Of a stretch of 64,000 nucleotides of DNA, positions 25,240 through 37,178 are shown piece by piece. Location: positions 32,784,508 to 32,848,507 of the forward strand of contig NC_088776.1 in the NCBI RefSeq assembly GCF_954871325.1, given 5' to 3'. Source of the stretch: Gordionus sp. m RMFG-2023 (Eukaryota; Nematomorpha; Gordioida; Chordodea; Parachordodidae). A program made the translations under genes and the position numbers. Under the pieces are notes generated by a model. The model saw nothing but the letters and a program-made list of their open reading frames with translations, was not told the DNA's origin and searched no databases. Position 1 is the stretch's first letter. Every line of letters starts with the position of its first letter.

Positions 25240-26640
25240 TACGTTAGCGATGTCTGAATATTTATTTATTTTCAAGATTTATGCCGAACTAATTTCTGTT
25301 GGATAGTGCTGAAAAATCCATGCATGTGTAATCCCAAGCAACTGGAAGAGCAGAAGACCAGGATATTAGGCTGATACTATCAGGTATTCTATTATTGCTT
25401 GAGAATAAATTATTAAGGTCCAGAGTATTTGGGATACGACCCCTTTAAGCTTTGGAAATTAAGTTATTTATGTTTGTATGCCGTGAGAGGCGGCCTTTGA
25501 AATATCAGTAACGTAAAGGATGGTGTCCTTTGGAATCAGATGGTATAGAACAATAATATATTTGAAAGAAAGCAATATATCACACCAGAGACGAAGCAAA
25601 ATAGCTATTCGAAGTTCTTCATTAGTGGGAAGAATGGTAAAATTGTAGCTTAGAATAGCTGACAGCCATTCGTAGCCAAATTTATAATTTAGAATATCTT
25701 GGACATTATTCTAATGAATTATATAAGAGAAAATCAATGGATGGAGAAACTATGGAAAAGAGTGAATGTGTGTCTGTCCTGGTTAATAATTGCTCACCCA
25801 AATGTGTATAGCGCTTCCTAGGTCAAGATCACGATCTCTAGATATTAAACTTGAGCTGTTTAATCTTGAGGAGACAAACGCAGCAAGAGGAAGAGAGATG
25901 GGAAAAGGAAACCAATTCCGCCATTTTTACATAGAAGAGATGTCTGGAGCCATAAATTATCTAAAGATTTTATATTGACAATAGTCTCAAGCATTGTGCG
26001 GATATGCAGCTCATGCTTGAACAAATCTTTGTAATGAAAGATCAGGGCTGATCTCATAGCATATGGGAACTTGGGTATTTTAAAATAATTATTAAGTAGA
26101 AAGACCGCCTGTTGGGCTGATAATTCATCATAGTTATATATTATATGCCCTTATAGAATTTATTAAAATAGTAAAAAGTTGTATTTTTATTAAATTAGGA
26201 TAAATTTTGTCTAAAAAGTCATTAATTGCAGTGCCAGCATCAATTTGAGGACCACTGTGAGCAAGTTTCTGGGTAGAAGTGTATTTGAAAGGAAGGTTTG
26301 GGATATTATTGGTGAGTGAAAATTCCTACTTCGACATGTTAAGAGAAAAATCTGTAATGGCCATAAGACTATTAAGTCAGGAATAGTGTTTATTAAAGAG
26401 GTTCACCGGCTATGAAGCCATTCTTTAAATAGGTATTAATAAAGGCTTTACTTGTAGTGTATCTTCACTATAAAGAATAATTTTATGATAGAATTTTAAA
26501 TAGGTGGGCTTGGAATAGCTATGCAAAGTGAAATTGTTATCTTCTGAATATGTTAAATATTTATTATATTTTATATCATTAATTTTTTTTATATGATGAT
26601 TTCCCAAATTTTAAATTACTGTTTATTTAATTTAAAATAA
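25240..26640 (-). pseudogene. Decayed LINE, C-terminal region with restriction-like endonuclease motif
   Basis: Read on the minus strand from high to low coordinates, several fragments belong to one conserved C-terminal architecture of reverse transcriptases in invertebrate-type elements. GGIG sits near 25920, followed by PISLPLAAFVSS. EWLSAILSYN and EELRIAILLRLWCDI lie near 25610-25680. At about 25305-25390 comes PDSISLISWSSALPVAWDYT, matching the family pattern RPDG-x-T-L-x-P-W ... WD-x-T. The PD...D spacing resembles the restriction-like endonuclease of R2-type LINEs; that function is my inference. Many stops and frame changes are present. No reverse-transcriptase palm was recognised upstream, and boundaries are approximate. 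Confidence 0.6.
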
Positions 26641-26649
26641 CATAATTGT

Positions 26650-27235
26650 TTATTAAACATTATCTGCACCAATTTGACACCCCTGTAGAAGACTCATTTT
26701 TAGCGGTTCGGATCCAGGTACAGGTAAAAATTATTAAACGGTTTTTGGTTCAGGTTTGATAAAATACAGGTTAAAACCGATTTAAATTTAGGTTCAGTTT
26801 GGATCCCTGGTTATAATCATCGATCTGGTTTCATTTATTAAGTGTAAGACTTATGCATAGATATATCCAAGGGAAAACTCCCCCTCCTAGTAAATTTGAA
26901 AGCTTTCATAAATATAATTTTGAAATCAAAATTACCCCCTACACGCCACTCATCGCCCTTCTTTTCCATACAATATTTCATTTTAAACAAATAATTTTAT
27001 GTAATCTATAATTTTTTTAACCAATGACTATAATTGAAAATTTCCTGATTTAAGGCATCTTAATATTTAAAGTTTAAAATCAAATAGTTTAAAAAAATAT
27101 AGGCCAAAGACCTCTAATAAACATGCCTAAGCTCCTCAAATATAATTTAAAGGGGAAAACCACCCAACAATGCAATGCCCCCCTATTAAAATTTTGGTTA
27201 TATATCTATGGACTTATTGATGATAAAGGGCTTTA
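26650..27235. other. Spacer with a GGTTCGG island
   Basis: 26660-26830 contains a hAT-like end (inwards from the left, CAGGGGTGTCAAATTGGTGC on the minus strand) and an island of GGTTCAGG/GGTTCGG words spaced by A/T runs, with no right end found. 26880-27200 has CCCCCT/AGGGG words and no gene. Confidence 0.45.
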
Positions 27236-27242
27236 TCGGTAA

Positions 27243-27621
27243 TGTTGTAATTGTTAAACCAAATTACAAAGCCGAAGGATATTCAAATCTACTCAAGAAA
27301 AAAGAATTAAATTTCGAATGCAAATGATTTAAAGAAAGATGAATAAAAAAGAATGATTATTCAAATTAAAGAAAGTTCAAGATTTTTTTCAGTTTGTTTG
27401 TAAAAAATTATGTAAATGAATATTATAGAAAAGTATATATATTCGAGGATATTTGTATAGTAAAAGATTATGATGTTACGAACTTAATTTTTTTATTTTA
27501 ATTTTTTATTATTTTAATTTTTTTTTAATTAATTTAGTTTGATTATAATTTTAACTTATTATTTAATAAAGAGTTAGTATCATTTTAGTTCTACCTTTCC
27601 TTATTTCCGCAAAATGTTACA
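27243..27621. repeat. Left LTR of the TRIM
   Basis: TG...CA repeat of 379 bp with an A/T-rich second half, homologous throughout to the right repeat. Confidence 0.88.
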
Positions 27622-28486
27622 ATGATGTTGGAGAGTGGAGGCGACAGGGTAATTTCAACAATTCAGTCTAATTAACTCTCCCACTAGCCTCAGCAATATA
27701 AATAGCAATACCATATTGGTTCAGTGGTGTCTTGCAGCGATTGATCCAGGCTTTAGAAGATCAAAAGTCAGTCTAATTAACTCTGAAAAGAGATTCTAAA
27801 TAAAGGGGGAAGGGGATGTATGAGATGACTATCGACACTAAGACAAAGAATGAGAGCAATAAAACAATGGTATCAATATTAATGGTCGTATTTCGGAGAA
27901 TTAGTCGTTTAGCTAAAAAGAATGCGTCACAAGAGATCGTTATACGTACAAGTGATCGATGTAGCTAAAAGAATTTCGTTATAAATTTTTATTAAAGATA
28001 TACGGTTGACTGTTATTTAAGTTGATAATATTTAGCAAAATATCAGGTTGTTGATTAACCAAAAAATCTTCATAAAGAGAAACGGCATTTCGTCATTAGA
28101 AAATTTATGCCGCAATCGAGCTCAATTAGAGATCGGATTTTTATTTTGGATCAAAAGATACAAGAAATCATTATCGTATAAGAGATCTTAAGGCAAAGTG
28201 GATATATTGACAAGAAGACCAGGATGCTATCGACAAATTATAGCCAATTGCTTATCAAAAATTTAGTATAGGATAAAAAATCGAACAAGAAGTCGTGGAA
28301 ACCATCGTTACTCGCAGACAAATTATCGTCAGAGATTTACCGTCATTAGTTACTAGAAACCGTTAGAAACAAGCAAAGACTAGGATAATGTGGGAGTAAA
28401 ACGAGATATAATTAAAAGAGCTAGAAGAATGTATCGGGAACCATGCCTATACTCGCAGAATGGTGGGACTAATCTAAGTGGAAGGG

Positions 28487-28891
28487 TGTTGTAATTGTTA
28501 AACCAAATTACAAAGCCGAAGGATATTCAAATCTACTCAAGAAAAAAGAATTAAATTTCGAATGCAAATGATTTAAAGAAAGATGAATAAAAAAGAATGA
28601 TTATTCAAATTAAAGAAAGTTCAAGATTTTTTTCAGTTTGTTTGTAAAAAATTATGTAATATTATAGAAAAGTATATATATTCGAGGATATTTGTATAGT
28701 AAAAGATTATGATGTTACGAACTTAATTTTTTTATTTTAATTTTTTATTATTTTAATTTTTTTTTAATTAATTTAGTTTGATTATAATTTTAACTTATTA
28801 TTTAATAAAGAGTATCATTTTAGTTCTACCTTTCTTTATTTGACAACGGTTCTAATCTCTCAATCCTTTCAAAAACTCGCAAAATGTTACA
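28487..28891. repeat. Right LTR of the TRIM
   Basis: TG...CA repeat of 405 bp, directly preceded by a purine tract and directly followed by GGTAA. Confidence 0.88.
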
Positions 28892-28899
28892 GGTAATAG

Positions 28900-31010
28900 A
28901 ATATAGAAACGTTGATTGTATATAAAAAGAAATAAGGGAAGATACCAATGAAAGTGTTGTAGTAGGGAAAATGATATAATAGCAGAGACAGATATGATAT
29001 ATAATAAACAAAATAGTGAATTCATTTCTGTAATATAAAGATAATTTTGGATTATTAGTAAATGAAAATTACAGCATAAAGTAGATAAAGAAGAACATAA
29101 CACTCGATCATTTCCTCGATCAATAAAATAAAATAATTTAGGTATAGTTCATTAAATCATATTTTTACTATCAATACCAACAGTGTTAAGTTATATATTT
29201 TTATAAATTGAATATAAAAAAAGCAAATATATATTATACTATATCATAAAATTCTATCAATCAAAATTTATTATACAATATTATTATACATTTTATAAAG
29301 TATTGTATTTTGTATATAATATAATAATATCATGTTTCATTCACATTATACTATAATATTATATAATATAATTTAATCTATTAAATACAAAAAAATACAA
29401 ACTAAACTATCTAATTTAATAAAATAAAATGTAATTCTTATTCGTAAATATAATGTTTAATATTCAATACGCACATTGGATAAATAAATCTATCTCTATC
29501 TATCATCCTCTCATCTTTTAATGAATAAAATATTGAATTTGAAATATATATTCTTGCCTTAGCTATTAACCAATCTATTCTAATAATAGAGATCACTATT
29601 TTGCAGAGATTGTCAAATTGCGAATTTGATTCAGTAAATTAAATTATATTTGTTTATTATTTTATATATACTTATTCATTAGTATAAATAAATTTATAAA
29701 GTATTGAAAATAAAATTTTTGTTTATAAACTAGATATAGATTTAATTATATTTAATATCAACTCTCTTAAGTTTTTGAATATTGTATATTCAAAAAAAAT
29801 TTAGAATTTCCAAAAAAAATATTAACAAGGATAAAGTTATTCTCTAAATTAAAATGAACAGTCCCCTTCCAATATCAAAATTTTCGAATCATACATTATG
29901 GAGAAATAATTTTACCAAGAATATTTATAACTATATACTATATTTTTTAAGATATGCTTTTAAGTTTAAATAATACCCATCTGTAAAAAAAATATTTACT
30001 CAGCGACCCCTATAGGGAAATTTAAAGAGGCTGCTTTGTCAATTTTTAGAATATTTTTTTCACAATGACAAATTTTCAAAATGCGTTTTATGCAATTAAA
30101 ATGCAAATAAAAAATAAGTGAATATATTACAAATTACTAATTCATTTATTACAACCATTTGCTAATCTTTATTAGCTAAATTTTTTTCATTTTATTTATT
30201 TCCACATTTATATTTTAATATTAAATAAGATAATTTGATTATAAGTATTTAAAATATACAATATTTATGTTTTAAAAAAAACAATTGTTTATATACAAAA
30301 AAACAAACCCAAAATTATAGCGTAAAATGAAAAGAATAAGGAAAAAAGAGTGAGTTAAGAGAAAATCTGTTGAAAGACTGCCATTAAATAATTCGCCTTA
30401 AAAATAGCTGTGACCAGACTCTATCTGAGGAAGAAACCTTCATGAGAACTTGCAGATGAGATTCTAAATTCTTGAAGAAGGATCATACAAGCTTACCAAA
30501 GGGAGTTATGGTTGTTAATATTATTAAAATAATGATGTGATCTTCTGAAATTTCCGAATATTTGGAAATTTGAAGCTGTTCTTTTTGCTCAAGTACGTTT
30601 GGAGTTTGGTAGGATAAATCTATGGATGCATATAAAAATAGTCTCAAACGAGAAATTGGCTTCGTTTGCATAGGATCAGGGTGATTCAGTCAGGCCGCTT
30701 TTTATCGAATCCAAAAAGTCCTAATGGGTCAAATATTGCAAGTATTTGGGCGTTTTAAAGCTCGTTGGATTAAAAAATTATTGGTTAGGCCTGAATTCGG
30801 CCTTTATAAGATCTGCAATTTAAACTGTATCTTCCTTTGCTGTTTACAGGAGTTATGCAGCTAGAGCAGATGTGAATGTTATAACTTTCAAAAAATTATG
30901 CCCGGATCCATTAATTAAAGAATTGAAGAGATAAATTTTATTGTTAAAACATCATCTTATTCGATAAATATATTGCTGCTTTAAAATTTATATTTTCGAT
31001 ATTGTTAAAT
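28900..31010. other. Very AT-rich stretch, nothing recognised
   Basis: Nearly pure A/T from 29150 to 30400. A GC-richer patch at 30400-30900 contains GGCC words ('caggccgc', 'ttaggcctgaattcggcc') like an eroded hAT island. No gene is supported. Confidence 0.5.
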
Positions 31011-31019
31011 TAGTAGTAA

Positions 31020-31480
31020 TCAAGCTCAATTATACCAAAAACGACTTATACGTAACTCGATGTTCGATTTTAATCTATTCTTACGAATACAGATAATAAA
31101 ATTATTCAATTCGAAAATTCAAATCGAATACGAATAAGGTGAATATATTATCCAACGAATAATTTTTTTATAATATAAGATATAATTTGTAAATATTCGA
31201 AATTATTAATAAATATTAGAAATTATTTTTAACTATTTAACATGTCCCTTACGGAACTTTTTACTTTTTTCTTATATCTTTAAATCCCTTTAAATTTTAA
31301 TAATTTATTTTTTCATTTTTGAAAATATTCTTAAAAAATTTAAATTTTGAATCGAATATTGGACGAATCTAATCGAATAATGTTTTTATTATTTGTGCGA
31401 ATAGGAATAAGGAATGAATGAGTACGAATACGAATAAGACAAATATATTTGATTCGTATTTTTGTAGGTATAGATTCAAT
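31020..31480. repeat. CGAATA-rich island pair, probably an eroded hAT-like MITE
   Basis: Words such as 'cgaatacgaataag', 'attcgaa' and 'tcgaataa' cluster at 31060-31160 and 31350-31460 around a plain AT centre. This is the two-island layout of the GGCCCG elements here, but with a different word. The right end may be 'ttttgtaggtatag'. A matching left end was not found. Confidence 0.4.
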
Positions 31481-32600
31481 CTTGGTAGAAAGAATTATTT
31501 TATATTCATATACCATATTTTAAATTTTATTTTATTATTAGGAAGGGAAAACTTCAACAAGTAGCCATAACATTTAAGTCAGTATTCCACCCATATGCGT
31601 AGCCTAGGAGGGTGGTGTATTTTGCTTTAAAAATTTGCCCCTTTTCGTAAATAATATATAAACTTATAAAAGTTATCTCCATAGACTACTAACCCCCCCC
31701 CTCGCCTACTGAAAATGCATACAATATATCACTATTAACAATAATTTAAAAGAAAAATAGGTATATGTTAATAATTTTTAATTCAAAATTTTCAGGAATA
31801 AAATATTTTATGCAATAAGTTGGTATAACGCCCTCTAATAAAATTTATGAGCAGGAAGATCAGGAAAAAGTGCCTTATAGGAAAGTCTTGGATAGACCTA
31901 TGATTCTATCTTATAAATTACCTAAATTATGTTACAGCAAATTCTTTAGGTAAATTGAATGGGGGTGGATTCTTAATAAATTATAATTATTACAAATATA
32001 GAAAAGTATCATTTTATGTTCTTTTATTATAATAATCCTATCTAATATCATTCATATGAATAATTAACTTTCTTTAGGCACTTTTATTCCAGCCCTTCAC
32101 ATTTTTCTCTCATTTACCATGTCCTCCGTTATGTTTAAAATCCATAAGTCTTCTAAATTCTCAGCCTTCTATTTTTTATTTAGGCTCTCGCTTCTATGTA
32201 TATCTCTAACTTCTAGTCTGAGTATTTTTTTTCACCAGCATATCCTATCTCTCTAATTCTACATGAAAAATTACCGATACAACCTAACCCACGTTAATTT
32301 ATCTTAACCTTATCGTCAATGCTTCTCTAAAGACTTTCACATGGTCCATTTAGATTTATCCAGCATTCATCTGAGTGTTTATTTCTGCCCGTATGAAATT
32401 TCTACAATAAACCTATTCTAATCACTGACTAATATATTTTGCTTGATTGAGTTTAATGCCTTTATCTAAAATGATTATACCCATAATTTACTTTCTTTAT
32501 CATCATAACATAATGTTTACAAAAATTGTACAAGTTGAACCACATTATTATAATAAAGCATCTATAAAAAAAAATAACTAAATAATAATTAGAATACCTA
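31480..32600. other. Spacer, possible eroded elements
   Basis: 31590-31720 has 'gcgtagcctaggaggg' and a run of C, similar to hAT termini of the CAGGGGCGTAGCC type. 32080-32420 is GC-richer and pyrimidine-rich. It might be an old LINE tail on the minus strand, but I could not read a convincing motif. Confidence 0.35.
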
Positions 32601-32602
32601 GC

Positions 32603-32820
32603 ATTGTTAAACGGCTAGCTTTAGGCCGATTTTTAAAAACGGCCAACTCAATATTTTATCCAGAAATGTATTACATAAGCCTGAAGATTTTTCTCATAGA
32701 TGGCACAAAGGTTTGAATGTTTATTAGTAAAATTTCAAGATTTAGGCAATATTTTTGTTGCTAAAATATTGAGTTAGCCGTTTTTAAATATCGACTCAAA
32801 TCGAGGCGTTTAACAACATT
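32603..32820. mobile_element. Foldback MITE, TGTTGTTAAACG family
   Basis: The left arm (TGTTAAACGGCT..., then AAAAACGGCCAACTCAATAT) and the right arm (inwards TGTTGTTAAACGCC..., then AAAAACGGCTAACTCAATAT) are nearly perfect inverted repeats. Together they cover most of the 218 bp. Relatives lie at about 14748-14945, 36960-37075, 40451-40643 and inside 62020-62791. Confidence 0.8.
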
Positions 32821-32829
32821 AAGAATACC

Positions 32830-34200
32830 CATTGTAGGAGTTCACATTGCAATTTTTATAATAATTTAAAAGAAAACGTATTAAAATTATAAATTAAAAA
32901 AAACAAAAAAATATAAAGTTTAAAAATTAATATTAATCATAAAAATTATCTTTCTGCTGAAAACATAATTATTTGTATTTTAAAGCAACTTGATGAATTA
33001 AATATTAATTCATCGAATGTAATAAGCCAGGTGAAAGAAATTATTATTCTAATTTTTTTAATTTATCTATGATTGTATAATTTATTAGGGGTTTTAAAGT
33101 ATCCTGTAAATATTCAGGTCATAGTCTTAAAAGATTATTAGACCAGAGGTGAACTGGTTTTATAGAATTTTGTATTATTTATGAGATTTTGGAGCGATTT
33201 ATGAAGTGTTATTTTATTTTTTTAATAGAACTCTTAAATCAGATGTTTTCACTCATGAATAAGCCGAAGCAACTAGTCTTTTATCCCAATGCGTAAATAT
33301 AAATTAGATTATATTGACCATTATAATTTAAGAAATAATAATAACTATAGACCCACTAAATAAGTATCTATAGTCAATAGGTACTAGTATAGTGGATGCT
33401 AAAAATTGTATTGATTTTACAATTGATATATTAAAAAATAAATAAAGTGATTATTACTTTGATTTGATTGGCTGAAAAACTTATATAAAAATTTAATCTC
33501 ACCCCTCAAAAATGATCAAGGATACGTTAGACGCCTTTAAAACTTCACGATTTTTTAAAAGATAACAAATTGCAATCTGATTGTGAAAATGACTCTAATT
33601 GGAGTTCTTTAAAAACAATTATTATTAAATTATTGTAGATCGTTTTTTAGATAGATATACCTAAGATGATATAGTCTTCTATCGTGTCTAATACTTGTCC
33701 CTCCTTAATCCTGATTATTTTATATCAGATAAGAGGGCCCCATTAGAATGATTATTTGACTTAAATAAAAATGAAATGGCAAAGGGGTGCAAAAGTTAAA
33801 AAAATGCATAATTTTAAAAATATCGTAAATATTATGTATAAAAAAAATAACATCTTGCACTTAAAGAATTCTAATGCTGCTCAACAGCCATCATCATTGG
33901 TTTTGTGAGACTTCCTTCTCTAAAATAAGTTCTGAGCACTAGAGAATAGTTGAAAGATCGACATAAACAAAATTTAGTGCTTATGAAAAAAATAACACAA
34001 AATTTATCATTATTCATTTATGTTAAAATTTAAAATTAAAATCGTCATATTATATTATAGTATATTTTATACATATTCATATTATAGTATTATTTTGTAT
34101 TGATATTTACATTACAAATTTTTAATAAAAATAGCAAAAAATTTCTCTAAATGCCTAACTATTTGCATTATTTTAAAAAAATATGACTTCCCCCCTCCCT
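32830..34200. other. AT-rich stretch with a possible decayed hAT tail
   Basis: At 33890-34010 the plus strand reads, in shifting frames, CETSFSKISSEH-like and RIVERST-like segments. These resemble the C-E-R-S-F-S-K-L ... L-R-S-T-M tail of SCAND3/ZMYM-type hAT transposases. The match is weak and frame-shifted. Nothing else is recognised. Confidence 0.35.
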
Positions 34201-34912
34201 TCACTTAACCCTTCAATACTCCGGTGAAAAAAATGACGTTAGTACTCGGGTGGGGTTTAATAGACCCCAATTTCAAATGTATATATCTCCAGTTATATTC
34301 ATTATTTTCATTTGATATTTGGATATAGATCTAACCTTAAGCTTGATAAAATATTTTAATATTTTTATTTCTTAAGTCTAGATTAAAGATAATGAAGATA
34401 ATTATAATTTATGCCAAAATGTTTTAAAAAAAAATTACTTTTTTTAAATTTCAAAAATAAATTAAAAAAATAACTTATCCATCATATAATCTTGATAATT
34501 AATACTATGGATCTTTATTCTTCAATATAAAAAAATAAATTACACTAATATTCAAATATAAAAAAAATATAGAACATTGAAATATGCTCAATTTGACATG
34601 CAAAACATTTATTACATAAAATATTAATGTGTTCTAAACATAAATTATTTTACATATTTGACAAACATATTTTGTTCTTTTATAAGGAGTATAGTTTTAT
34701 GCCATATTTTGATGGTTTATTTGGCATGTATTGCCTGAATAGGCATTTACCACGAAATGCTGGAAGCATTCCATCTAGGGTTGTATATGATATTGTATAA
34801 GATCTGTAGCAGTTATCAACAAATTCTTGAAAAATATTTCTAATGTAAGTTGCTTTGTCTACCATTTTTCTCTCTTCTCTTGTTAATATGTCATCAAATC
34901 TTATTGTATGAA

Positions 34913-35928
34913 ATTTTTTTTAAATTTTAAAATTTTATTTTCATAATATTGATATTGGTATAATTTTTTAAAAAAATGATAAAATACTAAAATATTAAAA
35001 CAACTATATAAAAATATGTAAAAATATATAAATTAATAAATAAAAATATATATTAATAGTATCGAAGGCTCTACAGAGAGCTTAATTTAATAATAAAAAA
35101 TGTGTACCTAAAAAACAAGTATAATTGTGTTTAAAAATTTCCAATTGAAGTTTTTGTTTAAGAAATAAGGATTCGCGATTTCGTTTGTTATGCTGAAAAA
35201 TTTTCGTGATAATGTTTTTAAAAAAATATATGTAGACTGTGAAAAATTGCTGTAGTTGAAATGACTATTGGCTGAAATATAAAGTTATTCAATTTTGAAT
35301 ATTTATTAATTTTTTTTATTTTCCCCACAAGTAAGAGGGTTTGTATTAATGGATGAAGGAAAGGATGATACGCAGGTTGCATCCCAAATAAGGGATTTCC
35401 CATTGAACCAGGGGGTGCAGGTTAAGCTGTCGGTTCTGAGGCCGTCCTGTAATGAGAGGTTGGTAGGTTCAAGGATGTTAGATATTTTAGCCTTATTAAA
35501 AGCGTTATGTATGATTTTATTAATTGCTTTATGCCGGAGATGGCGACCTTGGCTGTGGGTGCAGTTTAGACCGTGTCTGGCGTTATGTTGAACGGGGCAT
35601 TGGTGGCAAGAGTGTGAATGTGTCGAGCATATAAATATTAAAAATTAAATAACTTTATATTTCAGCTAATAGTCATTTCAACTAACTGCAATTTTTCACA
35701 GTATACATATATTTTTTTAAAAACTTTATCACGAAAATTTTTTAGCATAACAAATGAAAATCGCGAATCCTTATTTCTTAAACAAAAACTTCAATTGGAA
35801 ATTTTTAAACACAATTATACTTGTTTTTTAGGTACATTTTCATTATTAAATTAAGCTCTTTTTAGAGCCTTCGATACTATTAATATATATTTTTATTTAG
35901 TAATTTTACATATTTTTAAATAGTTGTT
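34913..35928. mobile_element. Foldback (Mutator-like?) element carrying a LINE fragment
   Basis: Long inverted arms (about 34999-35323 and 35620-35928; shared words 'ttaatagtatcgaaggctct', 'gtacctaaaaaacaag', 'aaggattcgcgat') enclose a GC-richer centre. TTGTATGAA occurs on both sides (34904-34912, 35929-35937). Removing the element and one 9-mer restores the piggyBac frame F-R-F-L-I-H-T-I-R-F-D-D. A 9-bp duplication with long TIRs is the pattern of Mutator-like elements; no MULE transposase is present. About 86 bp of extra AT-rich sequence lie outside the left arm, so the left terminus is uncertain. Confidence 0.75.
35325..35625 (-). pseudogene. LINE C-terminal fragment captured between foldback arms
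   Basis: The minus strand is open and reads CTHSQGRHLRHKAINKIIHN, then AFNKAKISNILEPTNLSLQD, then GLRTDSLTCTPWFNGKSLIW and DATCVSSFPSS. Relatives in invertebrate-type reverse transcriptases read GRHxRHxAIND...EPxGLxRxDGxRPDGxTLxPWxxGKxLxWDxTC. It is the same protein family as the decayed LINE at 25240-26640, but much better preserved (about 100 codons without a stop). The D...WD...T spacing suggests a restriction-like endonuclease. The plus-strand ORF at 35349-35591 is a shadow. Confidence 0.7.
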
Positions 35929-36959
35929 TTGTATGAATTAGAAATCTGAATTTTTTTGTCATTGTTGCTCTAAATATCTCAATTTCAATCCCAACAGATT
36001 TCCATAAATCTGACATATTTTGATGATTTGATTTGAAAATTCCAGCTAAATAAAGAATTCCCAATAATGCCTTGAATTCTATAACATCAACCTCTTTAGT
36101 AGAACTTTCATATTGATCAGTGTAGTTTTTACTTATAATTTTAATTTTTTGTATGATAAATAATTTCTTCAATCATTTTTGGTGATATGAACAAATCAAA
36201 ACATTTTTCTGGAGTCAGCTTCTTTCCCATATTCTTTTACTCCTGGCATATGAAAAATTAAATTTTGCTGACGTGTTCTTACTCTTTGATTTACAATCCT
36301 TTTTCCATTAAGTCACCTTATTTTTAGCTAATTTTACAGAGAAATAGATATGATAAATAATTTCATATTTACCCAAATAATATTAAGTTTATTGTCTGTT
36401 TCAACTAGCATATCTTCTTCTTCATCTAATTCAGACTGTGTGTTATGATCACTATCATAAATAAAATCTTCTTCCTCACTATCAATTACATATAATCACC
36501 TCAAATAAAATGATATTACATCTTAAAAAATTTTTTATTTACTATCAGAATCTGCAAAAATCATATTATATGATAAAAATAATTTGAGAAATGAGCCAGA
36601 TGGTGAAAATAAGAAAAAAATTCCACTAAAAAAATTGTTTAAGTTTTCTTTTTCATATATATCAGTAGTATATATTTATAATTTTAAAAATTTTTTTAAA
36701 TAAATTTCTTAAAAAATTTCAAATTCACTTTGGTGGGGTCTCACAAACCTCAATCAGTCACAAAATACTTATATCTTAAAAACTACTCAACCGAATTATA
36801 TGAAATTTGGAATATAGATTCTAAGATATATTTGATGAAGCTACTGAAGAATCCGGATCATAATATTTAACCATTTTTATGTAATATCATTTCTATGCCT
36901 GGGGTTTCATATACCCCACCAAAGTATTGAAGGGTTAAGCAGTTGCTCCTCCCTCCAGC

Positions 36960-37075
36960 GAAAATTCCAAGGCCCTGCATCTATGAACAAAATCTTCAGA
37001 GTTACATAATATTTTTTGGCAAAAATCTTAATCGGGCCTTTTTAAAAATCGACCCAAATCGGGCTTTTTATTAAC
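36960..37075. mobile_element. Half copy of the TGTTGTTAAA MITE
   Basis: 'atctatgaacaaaatcttcag' ... 'ttttggcaaaaatcttaatc' ... 'aaaaatcgacccaaatcggg' matches the right half of the MITEs at 32603 and 62256. The other half is absent. Confidence 0.6.
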
Positions 37076-37178
37076 TATTATATTGTATAAATTTATCTAT
37101 ACATATAATTTCACTCATGATATTGATTTAAATAATTTGAGAATGGTTGAACGTAATTTCTAACATATAATGGATGCT

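Larger units (their letters stand above)
27243..28891. mobile_element. Non-autonomous LTR retrotransposon (TRIM class)
   Basis: Two direct terminal repeats, 27243-27621 and 28487-28891, both begin TGTTGTAATTG and end AAAATGTTACA. The TG...CA rule is obeyed. GGTAA lies on both sides (27238-27242, 28892-28896), a 5-bp target duplication. A purine-rich GTGGAAGGG sits directly before the right repeat, as a polypurine tract should. The 865-bp interior holds no recognisable protein. The repeats are almost identical apart from a short length difference, so insertion looks recent. Mobility would depend on proteins from another element. Confidence 0.88.
34600..36500 (-). pseudogene. piggyBac transposase, decayed and interrupted
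   Basis: An acidic start near 36490-36375 (DSEEEDFIYDSDHN, then ELDEEEDM) is followed by a likely 45-nt GT-AG intron (36328-36372). Then come QQNLIFHMPGVKE (about 36240) and SRKMF-to-IEEIIYHTKN. The core EVDVIEFKALLGILYLAG with FKSNHQNMSDLW is at 36120-35990. Beyond the foldback insertion are IRFDDILTREERKMVDKA (about 34890-34850), LDGMLPAFRGKCLFRQYMP with SKYGIKLYS (34790-34680), and a Cys-rich tail. These are DDE_Tnp_1_7 family words. At least one nonsense codon and one frameshift are present outside the insertion, so it is inactive. Confidence 0.85.
34209..36934 (-). mobile_element. piggyBac element with TTAA duplications, split by a foldback element
   Basis: The ends CCCTTCAATACTCCGGTG and (inwards) CCCTTCAATACTTTGGTG are flanked by TTAA on both sides (34205-34208, 36935-36938). 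This is the piggyBac signature. GGGGT-rich sub-terminal words (ggggtttaatagacccc, ggggtctcacaaacc) lie inside both ends. The transposase is on the minus strand. A foldback element occupies 34913-35928. Confidence 0.92.

Noticed and set aside
25790-26057. Plus-strand ORF 25790-25978 as a gene
   Set aside because: The minus strand over the same place carries LINE C-terminal words (GGIG, LPLAAFVSS), so the plus frame is a shadow.
35349-35591. 80-codon plus-strand ORF as a new gene
   Set aside because: The opposite strand carries the recognisable LINE C-terminal motif; the plus frame has no known words.
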